NCBI GenBank assembly: GCA_016765135.1 | Contig: JAESQN010000044.1 | Coordinates: forward strand, 64,001 to 128,000 | DNA: 64,000 bases | DNA from: Robiginitomaculum sp. | GTDB taxonomy: Bacteria > Pseudomonadota > Alphaproteobacteria > Caulobacterales > Maricaulaceae | Direction of reading: 5' to 3' | Shown here: piece by piece, positions 24,840-33,393 of the stretch | How positions within the stretch are numbered: position 1 is the stretch's first letter | Layout of the letters: each line of letters starts with the position of its first letter | Notes under the pieces: generated by a model | Database searches by the model: none | What the model saw: only the letters and a program-made list of their open reading frames with translations | Told to the model about the DNA's origin: nothing | Translations under genes and position numbers: made by a program

Positions 24840-26246
24840 ATGAGAGAGGCCAATCCACCTGAGCAAGGGCGCTCGCTGGTCTGGCGTCTGGTGCGCAGTG
24901 CGGCCATGTGGGTGGTGCCAGCCTTATTATTCACCGCGCTATCGCTGATCCTGTTTTACCGGGCATCTATTTACAAAAATTTCAATGACCCGTTGGAAAG
25001 TACGATCCAGGCTTTGGTGGCCAAGATAGAAACTGGGCCGGGAGGGCAAGGGAGCGAGCAAGGCATAATGTTGGCAGATGAGCCCATTGACCCTCGTTAC
25101 CAATTGGCACTTTCGGGGCGGTATTGGTTGATCGGGGAGTTGCAAGATGACGATACGTTGTCGCCAATTCTAAGCTCGCTCTCCCTGTACGGCGCGACAT
25201 TGAGCCTGTCCCCCCGTGATGCCAAAAAAATCAGGCAGCATAGTGGTGATGTAACACGCACATTTTCCGTAGGCCCTGACCGCGAACCTTTGAGCCTTGT
25301 GGCCCAGGTGGCAATTTACAATGACCAGCATTTGGTGATCGTTGCGGCGGCTGATCGTCGTCCGGCGGCACAGGCCGTGCGCCAATTTTCATTGATTGCA
25401 CTGGGCTTGCTAACAGTATTGGCTGTGGGGTTAACAATCGCTATTTATATGCAGGTAAGACTTGGCCTTAGCCCGTTATTTGCCCTTCGCGACCGCGTGG
25501 TTGATGTGCGGGAAGGCCGGGCCAGCGCGGTGGAAGGGCGTTACCCCAAGGAGATAAAACCGCTGGCGGACGAGCTTAACTCTCTGATCGGTCATAACCG
25601 CGATGTGGTGGAATATGCCCGTAATCATGTAAGTAATCTCGCTCATGCTCTCAAAACCCCGTTGGCGGTTTTGGTAAATGAAACGGACGGTAAAAAAACC
25701 AAACTGGCCGATTTAGTTGCCCGTCAAGCAGGTATCATGTCTAAGCAGGTAGATCATCATCTGCGCCGCGCCCGCGCCGCCGCACGTGGCCAAGTTATTG
25801 GTGCCAAAACTTCTGTGGACGACACTATAAAATCACTCGTGCGAACATTGGGGCGTATATACCGCGACAAGGATCTGGATTTTCAGTTGGATTTACAAGA
25901 CGGCCTGATGTTTCGTGGGGAAAAACGCGACCTTGAGGAAATGGCCGGAAACCTTCTGGACAATGCTTGTAAATGGACGAAGGCTAGAATCAATGTCCGG
26001 GCCGAAATTACGGCAGACAATAAAATCCGTATAACCATAGACGATGACGGCCCCGGAATGGCCCCCGACCAATATGAAAACGTGCTAAAACGCGGTACCC
26101 GCCTTGACGAAACCACACCCGGCACGGGCTTTGGTTTATCAATTGCCAACGACCTAGCAAAAGCATACAAGGGAAGCTTGGTGCTGGATAAATCCCCAAT
26201 GGGCGGGCTTAGAACGGTGTTGGTATTGCCGATGGTTAGAGGATAA
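24840..26246 (+). CDS. Sensor histidine kinase (PhoQ-like)
   Basis: A 468-residue membrane kinase. TM1 is at about residues 22-41, a periplasmic sensor domain spans about 42-182, and TM2 is at about 183-204. A HAMP-like linker and the dimerisation box VSNLAHALKTPLAVL (His269) follow. ALKTPLAVL is the form seen in PhoQ rather than the usual HELRTP. The ATPase domain has GNLLDNACKW, DDDGPGMAPDQ and GTGFGLSIANDLA. A TTG at 24822 is an alternative start. It pairs with the upstream response regulator. Confidence 0.93.
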   Translation: MREANPPEQGRSLVWRLVRSAAMWVVPALLFTALSLILFYRASIYKNFNDPLESTIQALVAKIETGPGGQGSEQGIMLADEPIDPRYQLALSGRYWLIGELQDDDTLSPILSSLSLYGATLSLSPRDAKKIRQHSGDVTRTFSVGPDREPLSLVAQVAIYNDQHLVIVAAADRRPAAQAVRQFSLIALGLLTVLAVGLTIAIYMQVRLGLSPLFALRDRVVDVREGRASAVEGRYPKEIKPLADELNSLIGHNRDVVEYARNHVSNLAHALKTPLAVLVNETDGKKTKLADLVARQAGIMSKQVDHHLRRARAAARGQVIGAKTSVDDTIKSLVRTLGRIYRDKDLDFQLDLQDGLMFRGEKRDLEEMAGNLLDNACKWTKARINVRAEITADNKIRITIDDDGPGMAPDQYENVLKRGTRLDETTPGTGFGLSIANDLAKAYKGSLVLDKSPMGGLRTVLVLPMVRG

Positions 26247-26261
26247 CAATCTTGGCAAAAT

Positions 26262-26870
26262 ATGACCGATCAATATCAAAAGCGTAGTGCGCCCTCGGCG
26301 GAACGTAATCAGGGGCCGATTGGGGTTCAGTTAGGCACTTTGTTGCCTGAGCATGCCCATGTATTGGAAATTGCTTCGGGGACAGGGCAGCATGGGGCTG
26401 GTTTTACGCAACTTCGCCCAGACATTATCTGGCAGTATTCCGACATTGACCCCGAAGCTATGGGGAGCCAGGCGGCTTACGCTACTGAAAACCCCGAGCA
26501 GCTTATGTCGCCAATACCGGTAGATGTTATGGTTGAGGATTGGTGGCAAGATATAGCGGATATTTCGGTGATTTACTGCGCCAATATGATCCATATCGCA
26601 CCGTGGGCCGCTGCAAAGGGGTTGGCACAGGGGGCAGGGGCGTTGCTTTCGACAGGGGGGCAATTTATCCTCTACGGCCCGTTTTTACTTGGCCCGGACA
26701 GCGCACAGTCCAATCTGGATTTTGATCAAAATCTCAAACGTAGAAACCCGGCCTGGGGCGTGCGGGAGATACAGGGCGTGGAAAACTTGTTCAAACAGCA
26801 CGGCCTGGTATTGGATAAGACAATACCCATGCCCAGAGATAATTTTTTACTGGTGTTTAGGACTCTCTAA
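26262..26870 (+). CDS. DUF938 class I SAM-dependent methyltransferase-like protein
   Basis: A 202-residue protein of the DUF938 family. The motifs are KRSAPSAERNQGPI at the N-terminus, the SAM-binding VLEIASGTGQHGAGFTQL, DIDPEAMGS, YCANMIHIAPW and FILYGPFLL. Human METTL26 belongs to this family; the substrate is unknown. It follows the PhoQ-like kinase by about 15 nt on the same strand. There is no strong Shine-Dalgarno before ATG 26262. Confidence 0.85.
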   Translation: MTDQYQKRSAPSAERNQGPIGVQLGTLLPEHAHVLEIASGTGQHGAGFTQLRPDIIWQYSDIDPEAMGSQAAYATENPEQLMSPIPVDVMVEDWWQDIADISVIYCANMIHIAPWAAAKGLAQGAGALLSTGGQFILYGPFLLGPDSAQSNLDFDQNLKRRNPAWGVREIQGVENLFKQHGLVLDKTIPMPRDNFLLVFRTL

Positions 26871-26944
26871 GCGGGTGCGATTATTTCCATTTTGTTAAGC
26901 ATATATTCGCAGATTCTTGTGAATATTTTAGCAACAACATCATT

Positions 26945-26998
26945 ATGACAATTTTGTCATGTTTTGGACATGTTGTGGTTAAGTGCTGTAGGGCACTT
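26945..26998 (+). promoter_or_regulatory. Palindromic operator candidate and hairpin before degP
   Basis: ATGACAA-TT-TTGTCAT (26945-26960) is a perfect 7-2-7 palindrome. A TTGGAC -35-like box (26964-26969) follows immediately, and then AAGTGC-N6-GCACTT (26981-26998). The arrangement suggests a regulator-binding site over the promoter of the degP operon, possibly for the response regulator encoded in it. Confidence 0.5.
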
Positions 26999-27020
26999 AG
27001 GGTATTGAAAGGAAGTGGTC

Positions 27021-28457
27021 GTGTTGTCTTTAGCAAGCAAATCCAAAATTATAGTGTTGTCTTTATCTGGTGCTTTATTGTTGGCCAACGCAATGCCCGT
27101 GCAAGTTCATGCCAAACCGCTTGGTGTCTCGACCGAGCAAGGATTGCCGAACTCTTTGGCGGATTTAATAGACCATGTCAGCCCTGCCGTTGTCAACATT
27201 CGGGTGGTTACGGGCGGTTATGCGGCGGACAGGCCTCGCGAGGATGCGACCGAGGGGCAGGGTTCTGGGTTTATTGTTACATCTGACGGGAAATTGGTAA
27301 CCAATTACCATGTGATCAAAGACGGTGATAAAATCACGGTTGATTTCGCAAATGGCACGGAGTTTCCTGCCAAAGTCATCGGCACTGACCGCGAAACCGA
27401 TCTGGCGGTTTTGCAGATACAGTCCGACAGAGTTTTCGAATATGTGCGGTTTCATCCCGGCCCAGATAGCCGTATCGGCGATTGGGTGCTGGCTATTGGT
27501 AACCCATTTGGTATCGGCCAATCTTCAAGTGTTGGTATCATTTCCGCGATCAGTCGCGAACGGGTCGAGTCCGGGTCTTTTGTCGATTATCTGCAAACGG
27601 ACGCGACCGTAAACCGGGGTAATTCCGGTGGCCCATTGTTTAATTTTCAAGGCCATGTTGTTGGCGTCAATTCCTCCATTTATTCTCCCACGGGTGCCAG
27701 TGTCGGTATTGCCTTCGCTATCCCTTATTATTTAGCACAAAATGTGACCGCAGACTTGATCAAATACGGGAAAGTCAAGCGCGGGTTTTTGGGTGTAAGT
27801 CTGCGCGAGGCCGAATATACGCAAAACGGCGTTGTGTACAAAGCGGGTGCGACTATTGGCACCATTGGTGTTGGCAGTCCGGCTGACCGCGCAGGTTTGC
27901 AAATTGAAGACATAATCTTGAAGGTCAATAATACCAAGGTTCAAAACGCGACAGAAGCAACCCGGGCGATAGCCCTGCTGCGCGCCGGAGAAACGGCTGT
28001 TTTTGAGATAGAACGTGAGAATGAAATCCTGGACGGCGGAGTGCGTATTACATTAGCAGAACGTCCAGAAGACCAAGACAAGTTAAAGGCGGCAACGGGT
28101 AATACTGCTGGCGCCGTAGCTTCGGCGGTGGCTGCCCCGCCTGCGCCCAAGGCTGACACCATGTATAACACCGGCCTGTCCCTGGTGGATCTAAGCGCGA
28201 CATTCCGCGAGAGCATAGGCATGCGTATGGATCAGGTCGGGGTTTATGTCGACCAAGTGGCGCCTGGCAGTAATGCCGCACGAAAAGGTATCACGTCCGG
28301 CATGGTTATTTTGGAAGCCTATGCCAAGCCGGTGGTCAGTGTACGCGCATTTCGCGAAACCCTCCGTAAAGCCAAAGACAGCGGGCGGCGCTCCGTGGTC
28401 ATATCGGTGCGTACCATCAATGGTAGCGAAACCTACACGTCCATATCACTCAATTAG
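27021..28457 (+). CDS. Periplasmic serine protease, DegP/DegQ (HtrA) family
   Basis: An S1C protease/chaperone of about 478 residues with a signal peptide (cleavage near VHAKPL). Counting from the longest start, the triad is His99 (LVTNYHVI), Asp129 (DRETDLAVL) and Ser204 (NRGNSGGPLF). Two PDZ domains follow (GVSLREAEYTQNG onwards, and VGVYVDQVAPGSNAARKG). It digests and refolds damaged envelope proteins. Candidate starts are GTG 27015, GTG 27021 and TTG 27024; 27021 has the best GGA spacing. It is the first gene of a degP-regulator-kinase-glnE run. A precise DegP versus MucD name is not assigned. Confidence 0.93.
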   Translation: MLSLASKSKIIVLSLSGALLLANAMPVQVHAKPLGVSTEQGLPNSLADLIDHVSPAVVNIRVVTGGYAADRPREDATEGQGSGFIVTSDGKLVTNYHVIKDGDKITVDFANGTEFPAKVIGTDRETDLAVLQIQSDRVFEYVRFHPGPDSRIGDWVLAIGNPFGIGQSSSVGIISAISRERVESGSFVDYLQTDATVNRGNSGGPLFNFQGHVVGVNSSIYSPTGASVGIAFAIPYYLAQNVTADLIKYGKVKRGFLGVSLREAEYTQNGVVYKAGATIGTIGVGSPADRAGLQIEDIILKVNNTKVQNATEATRAIALLRAGETAVFEIERENEILDGGVRITLAERPEDQDKLKAATGNTAGAVASAVAAPPAPKADTMYNTGLSLVDLSATFRESIGMRMDQVGVYVDQVAPGSNAARKGITSGMVILEAYAKPVVSVRAFRETLRKAKDSGRRSVVISVRTINGSETYTSISLN

Positions 28458-28478
28458 AAAAACGAAAAAGGAAACATT

Positions 28479-29150
28479 ATGCGTATATTGGTAGTGGAAG
28501 ACGACGCAGTCGCAGCGGAATATGTTCGTAAAGGTTTGATGGAAGAGGGTCATGTGGTAGATTTGGCTGGTGACGGCGAACTTGGTCTGGAAATGGCCAA
28601 AGCAGCGGATTACGATGCCCTCGTGCTTGACCGGATGCTGCCCAAGCGCGATGGTTTGTCGCTCTTGAAAGAACTACGCAAGGACGGGGATACAACCCCT
28701 GTGCTTATTCTCTCCGCACTTGGTGAGGTTGACCAAAAAGTCGAAGGCTTGCGGGCGGGCGGTGATGATTATCTGGCCAAGCCTTATTCGTTTACCGAAC
28801 TTTTGGCGCGGGTCGAAGCCATTGGTCGACGTTCGGATCCAACCGCAGCCGTGACTAAATTAAAAGCGGGTGAATTGGAAATGGATTTACTGGCGCGGAC
28901 TGTTAAACGCGCTGGACAAAATATCTTGCTACAGCCACGAGAATTTCGTTTGCTTGAATGCCTGATGCGTCATGCTGGTAAGGTTGTGACTCGCACCATG
29001 CTTTTGGAAAAAGTTTGGGACTATCATTTCGACCCCCAGACCAATGTCATTGATGTGCATATTTCGCGCTTGCGGGCAAAAATCGACAAAGAATTTGACA
29101 CCCCCTTATTGCACACTGTTCGCGGTGCAGGATATCGCTTGCAGGTTTAG
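28479..29150 (+). CDS. OmpR-family response regulator
   Basis: A 223-residue regulator with the receiver acidic pair EDD (7-9), D51 in LVLDRMLP, Ser in ILSALG and Lys in AKPY. The winged-helix output domain reads LLQPREFRLLECLMRHAG and IDVHISRLRAKID. AAAAAGGAAAC precedes the ATG. It sits 21 nt after degP and 5 nt before its kinase. The position after an HtrA protease suggests control of an envelope-stress response; this is inferred from context. Confidence 0.94.
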   Translation: MRILVVEDDAVAAEYVRKGLMEEGHVVDLAGDGELGLEMAKAADYDALVLDRMLPKRDGLSLLKELRKDGDTTPVLILSALGEVDQKVEGLRAGGDDYLAKPYSFTELLARVEAIGRRSDPTAAVTKLKAGELEMDLLARTVKRAGQNILLQPREFRLLECLMRHAGKVVTRTMLLEKVWDYHFDPQTNVIDVHISRLRAKIDKEFDTPLLHTVRGAGYRLQV

Positions 29151-29155
29151 GAAAC

Positions 29156-30628
29156 TTGCGCGAAAACAGGCTTATGTTTGCACCTGTAAAACGTTTGTTC
29201 AAAAATACAGTCTTTCGTCTGTCTATGGTGGCTGCGGGTTTGTTCGCAGCCTCCTCGCTGGTTGTGCTTGGATATATTTATTATGCCACCGTGACGTCCG
29301 AGCTCGGGCGGATTGACCGGGATATGAAGGCTGAGTTGACGGAGTTGACGGAAGTTTACCGCCGAGCTGGCCCTGATGAGTTGAACAAGGTGGTGTTTGA
29401 CCGTATGTCCCGCGAGGGTACGACAACTTTTTACATTTATGATAATAATGGCCAATTGAGCTTTAATCTAAACGCGCAGCCTTTGTTCGCCAGTGAGGCA
29501 ACTAAGCCGTTTTGGCGGAAAATTCCTGGTCGTAACACTGTCGGTGTTAGAAAATTCGTTTATACGGTTGCTGATCCGCTCAAGCCGGATGCCTCACCAT
29601 TGACGCTCAGAGCGCGGGGAATTTTCAAGCAACTCTCGCCTACAGTTAAATTGTTTATAGCCAGAGATGTTGAGCGCATTATGGCACCTGTTGAACGGGT
29701 AACCAAGGCATTGTTCATTTCGTTTTTTCTCGCTCTTAGCCTGGGATTGATTTCCGGAGTTTATGTATCCAGAAGTTTTACCCGGCGTATTGGCGCGTTC
29801 AATAAACTGGCAACGGATGTAAGGGCTGGCGATTTAAAACGCCGGGCACCGCGCAATGAAAGTGGTGACGAACTTGACGTGTTGGCGGAGCATCTCAACG
29901 CCATGCTTGACCATATTGATACGCTGATGGTGGCTATGCGCTATGCCGGTGACAGCATTGCCCATGATTTACGCTCACCACTCACACGCTTGCAAACCAG
30001 GCTTGATACGGTTGGCGCCGAGGTCAAGGATGCGGCTGCGCGTGATGCGATTTTGCAGGCCTCTGAAGACGCGGGCGAATTGTTGCGTACATTCGAGTCT
30101 GTACTTAGGATTGCCCGATTGGAAACGGGTGAGCGGCGCGAGCTATTGGTGCCCCTTGACCCGCAATTGGTACTCGAAGATATTGCCGAGTTATATGAAC
30201 CGTCTTGCGAAGATGCGGGGCTGGAGTTTGCGCTGGAAGTAGAGGGCAGACACAAAATACGTGGTGACCGGGGGCTGTTGTCACAAGCCGTGTCCAATTT
30301 AGTGGAAAATGCCATAAAATATACCCCGAGGGGCGGTGCGATCTCGGTGCGCCTGCGCAGGGTGCGCAGTGGCCGCTCGGAGATCTCTATTACGGATACG
30401 GGCCCTGGTATTCCGCCGGGTGACCGGGGGCGGGTCAAGGAAAGATTCGTCCGCCTTGAAGCCAGCCGTACCGCGCCGGGTAGCGGCCTTGGTTTGGCTT
30501 TGGTTGATGCGGTTGCGGACTTGCATCAGGCCCAGTTTGAATTATCTGACGGGCCGGGTGGGGAGGGCGCTACTATGCCTGGCCTGCGGGCCGCGTTAAC
30601 ATTCCCGCGTTTCAAGCGCGTAAAATGA
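29156..30628 (+). CDS. Sensor histidine kinase (HAMP type)
   Basis: A 490-residue membrane kinase. TM1 is at about 22-45, the periplasmic sensor at 46-182 and TM2 at 184-204. The HAMP domain (about 205-258) leads to the H-box GDSIAHDLRSPLTRL (His270). The ATPase domain shows AVSNLVENAIKY, DTGPGIPPGD and GSGLGLALVDAV. TTG 29156 has AGGAAAC upstream; ATG 29174 is the alternative start. It overlaps glnE by ATGA. It is the cognate partner of the preceding regulator. Confidence 0.93.
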   Translation: MRENRLMFAPVKRLFKNTVFRLSMVAAGLFAASSLVVLGYIYYATVTSELGRIDRDMKAELTELTEVYRRAGPDELNKVVFDRMSREGTTTFYIYDNNGQLSFNLNAQPLFASEATKPFWRKIPGRNTVGVRKFVYTVADPLKPDASPLTLRARGIFKQLSPTVKLFIARDVERIMAPVERVTKALFISFFLALSLGLISGVYVSRSFTRRIGAFNKLATDVRAGDLKRRAPRNESGDELDVLAEHLNAMLDHIDTLMVAMRYAGDSIAHDLRSPLTRLQTRLDTVGAEVKDAAARDAILQASEDAGELLRTFESVLRIARLETGERRELLVPLDPQLVLEDIAELYEPSCEDAGLEFALEVEGRHKIRGDRGLLSQAVSNLVENAIKYTPRGGAISVRLRRVRSGRSEISITDTGPGIPPGDRGRVKERFVRLEASRTAPGSGLGLALVDAVADLHQAQFELSDGPGGEGATMPGLRAALTFPRFKRVK

Positions 30629-33375
30629 ATGTGAAAAAAACACCCGGGTTTTTTAACTTTGGCTCGGCTGTTGAGTGTGCGCGCAAAAATTCACCCTATT
30701 TACACGGCTTGCTAGAGAAATGGCCTGACGTGGTTTCGGGCCTTTCTCGCCAAACGCCAGAAAACACCCTTGAAGATTTGCTTGCCAAAATTAGCCCATT
30801 GCCAATGGTGAAATTAAGTCTGCTCTTGCGTAACGCCAAACAAAAAATTCATTTGCTAACGGCACTTTGTGATCTGGCAGGCGTTTGGGATTGGCAGAAA
30901 GTCTGTCAGTGCTTGAGCGATTTTGCTGATGTGGCTATGGAGGCGCTCATCGCTTCGCTCGCGGCAGAGATGCAGTTTAAGGGAGATAAAGACAATCCGG
31001 TACCGGGCTTGTTTGTGCTGGCACTTGGTAAATATGGTGCCTGTGAGCTGAACTATTCCAGCGACATTGATCTGATTGTTTTTTATGATCCAGACAGGCT
31101 GAAGCTCCCTGACCCGGCGCGGGCGGAACGGACATTGATCCGCTTTGTGCGCAAGCTTATGCGCGGCTTTGACGAGGTCACGGCTGATGGATATGTGTTT
31201 CGCACGGATTTGCGTTTGCGTCCCGACCCCCGTGCCACAACGGTTGCAGTATCTACCCGTACCGCCGAGCGCTATTATGAAAGCCTGGGGCAGAACTGGG
31301 AACGGGCGGCCATGATTAAGGCACGGACAGTGGGCGGTGACCGGGCGGCGGCAAAAGATTTTTTCAGGGATGTTTTGACGCCGTTTATTTGGCGCAGAAG
31401 TCTGGACTTTCATGCCATTGACGATATTCATTCCATCAAACGGCAAATATCCGGTACAGGGACAGCAGAACAATTTAATGCGCCTGGGCATGATGTAAAG
31501 TTGGGATTTGGCGGCATTCGTGAAATAGAATTTTTTGTGCAAGTCCAACAATTGATTTTAGGTGGACGCAATGAAAAATTACGCGTGTCCAGAACCGTAG
31601 ATGGATTGCAGGTCTTGGCCGACGGGGGGTATGTAAACCCTAAAACCGCCCGCAGTTTGCAAATGGATTACGGGGTTTTACGAGATGCAGAGCACCGCGT
31701 ACAAATGTATAGGGATGAACAGTCCCATATTTGGCCGAAGGCACTGATCGACCGCAAACACCTCACGGCGCTTAGTGGTGATATGAGTGTCGATGATTTT
31801 GAGAATAACTTGAGCCAGACTTTCGAGCGGGTTCATGGTCTTTATCAAGACTTGTTTGCCAGCGAGGAAGATTTATCGACCGCAAAGGGTAGCCTGGTAT
31901 TTACCGGCGTGGAACCGGAAGCCATCACACTTAAAACATTTGAGAATTACGGGTTTGAGCGCGGCCCTGAAATTTGGCAAATCATGGCTGACTGGCTTGG
32001 CGGGCGCATCAATGCCACGCGGAGCCAAAGGGCGCGTGAGCTTCTGACCCGTCTGGCCCCGCGCATCATTGAGGCCTGCGGGAAGGCTGGAGAAGGGGGG
32101 GCGGCGGACACGGCCTTTTTTAGTTTTGCGGAGTTTTTCACCAAATTAAATGCAGGAGTAACACTGCTTTCTTTGCTCTTGAAACAGCCCGCCGTCTTAT
32201 CGGCTCTTATTGAAATGTTGGTGAGCGCACCTAGTTTAGCTGGCCGGTTATCCTCTCGCCCCGTTTTGATTGATGCGCTTACTGACCCCGGTTTTTTCCA
32301 AGCGGAAATGTCAGTTGAGATAAACAGCTATGCTGATTATCTCAACAGGGAAATGGATTTTGAAACCTCCATGAACACCGTGCGCCGGGCCGTTCATGAA
32401 GACCAGTTTATGTTTACGGCCAAAGTTTTGCGCGGGTATAATCCAAAGCAAGCCGGAGACATATTAACCGGTATTGCTGATGCAGCGATCACCGCCTTGT
32501 TGCCTAAAGCCTTGCAAGAAGTTGAGCGGCTTTATGGCTCGTTGAATGGGCAATTTTCCGTGCTTGGCCTGGGCAAGCTTGGCGGGCGGGAGATGTCTTT
32601 GAAATCTGATCTGGACATCATGTTGGTCTATGAAGATGAAAGTCAAGATGTCTATAACAAACTCACCCGCCGCCTGATCACGGCTTTGTCGAGTGTGACT
32701 GCGCAAGGCGGTTTATACGAGGTTGACATGGCGCTACGACCTTCGGGCCGGGCCGGGCCGTTGGCGGTGTCATTATCTGCATTTGAGAAATATTATGAGC
32801 GTGATGCCTGGACTTGGGAGTTTATGGCCTTGACCCGTGCCCGGATTGTTGTTGCTTCCAGCGGTGCATTTGGCAACAAGTTGGCGCAAACAATTGCATC
32901 AAGCTTGGTAAACAAAGATTACGGTGGCAAACTTAAAGCCGATGTGCTGGACATGCATAATCGTTTGAAAATTGAAAAACCTGGTTTTGGCTCGTGGGAT
33001 ATAAAAAACACGCCGGGCGGTCTACGCGACATAGAATTTGTCGCCCAATACCTTATGCTGAAACACATGGTGCCCGGAGGATGTAAGCCGGACAACATCC
33101 CGCAATCGACGGTAGACATGCTACAGATGGCAAAGACTGAAGGCTGGCTAGACGCCAATATTGCGGGTAACTTAATTGAAGCAACCCGGCTTTATCATAC
33201 GCTCCAGCAAATATTGGCAATAACAGTAGACGGTAGTTTTGACTCGCAATCAGCACCTAAAAACGTAAAAACATTACTGGCAGCAACCACTGGATATGGC
33301 GAATTTTTCAGATTGGAAGAAGCATATCTTGCAATGAGAAAACAAGTTTCTGAAGATTTTAATAAAGTGTTTTAG
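30625..33375 (+). CDS. glnE: Bifunctional glutamine synthetase adenylyltransferase/deadenylase
   Basis: A 916-residue enzyme that adenylylates and deadenylylates glutamine synthetase in response to PII. It is a tandem of two nucleotidyltransferase domains. The deadenylylase half has LGKYGACELNYSSDIDLIVFYD and the adenylyltransferase half has LGLGKLGGREMSLKSDLDIMLVY. Both keep the G-S-D-x-D metal motif. The intervening linker and the FGGIREIEFFVQ and GGLRDIEFVAQY segments are also typical. Length is normal for alphaproteobacteria. The start overlaps the kinase stop, so it is co-translated with the two-component pair. Confidence 0.97.
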   Translation: MNVKKTPGFFNFGSAVECARKNSPYLHGLLEKWPDVVSGLSRQTPENTLEDLLAKISPLPMVKLSLLLRNAKQKIHLLTALCDLAGVWDWQKVCQCLSDFADVAMEALIASLAAEMQFKGDKDNPVPGLFVLALGKYGACELNYSSDIDLIVFYDPDRLKLPDPARAERTLIRFVRKLMRGFDEVTADGYVFRTDLRLRPDPRATTVAVSTRTAERYYESLGQNWERAAMIKARTVGGDRAAAKDFFRDVLTPFIWRRSLDFHAIDDIHSIKRQISGTGTAEQFNAPGHDVKLGFGGIREIEFFVQVQQLILGGRNEKLRVSRTVDGLQVLADGGYVNPKTARSLQMDYGVLRDAEHRVQMYRDEQSHIWPKALIDRKHLTALSGDMSVDDFENNLSQTFERVHGLYQDLFASEEDLSTAKGSLVFTGVEPEAITLKTFENYGFERGPEIWQIMADWLGGRINATRSQRARELLTRLAPRIIEACGKAGEGGAADTAFFSFAEFFTKLNAGVTLLSLLLKQPAVLSALIEMLVSAPSLAGRLSSRPVLIDALTDPGFFQAEMSVEINSYADYLNREMDFETSMNTVRRAVHEDQFMFTAKVLRGYNPKQAGDILTGIADAAITALLPKALQEVERLYGSLNGQFSVLGLGKLGGREMSLKSDLDIMLVYEDESQDVYNKLTRRLITALSSVTAQGGLYEVDMALRPSGRAGPLAVSLSAFEKYYERDAWTWEFMALTRARIVVASSGAFGNKLAQTIASSLVNKDYGGKLKADVLDMHNRLKIEKPGFGSWDIKNTPGGLRDIEFVAQYLMLKHMVPGGCKPDNIPQSTVDMLQMAKTEGWLDANIAGNLIEATRLYHTLQQILAITVDGSFDSQSAPKNVKTLLAATTGYGEFFRLEEAYLAMRKQVSEDFNKVF

Positions 33376-33393
33376 GTGGTGCAGTTTCTGAAT

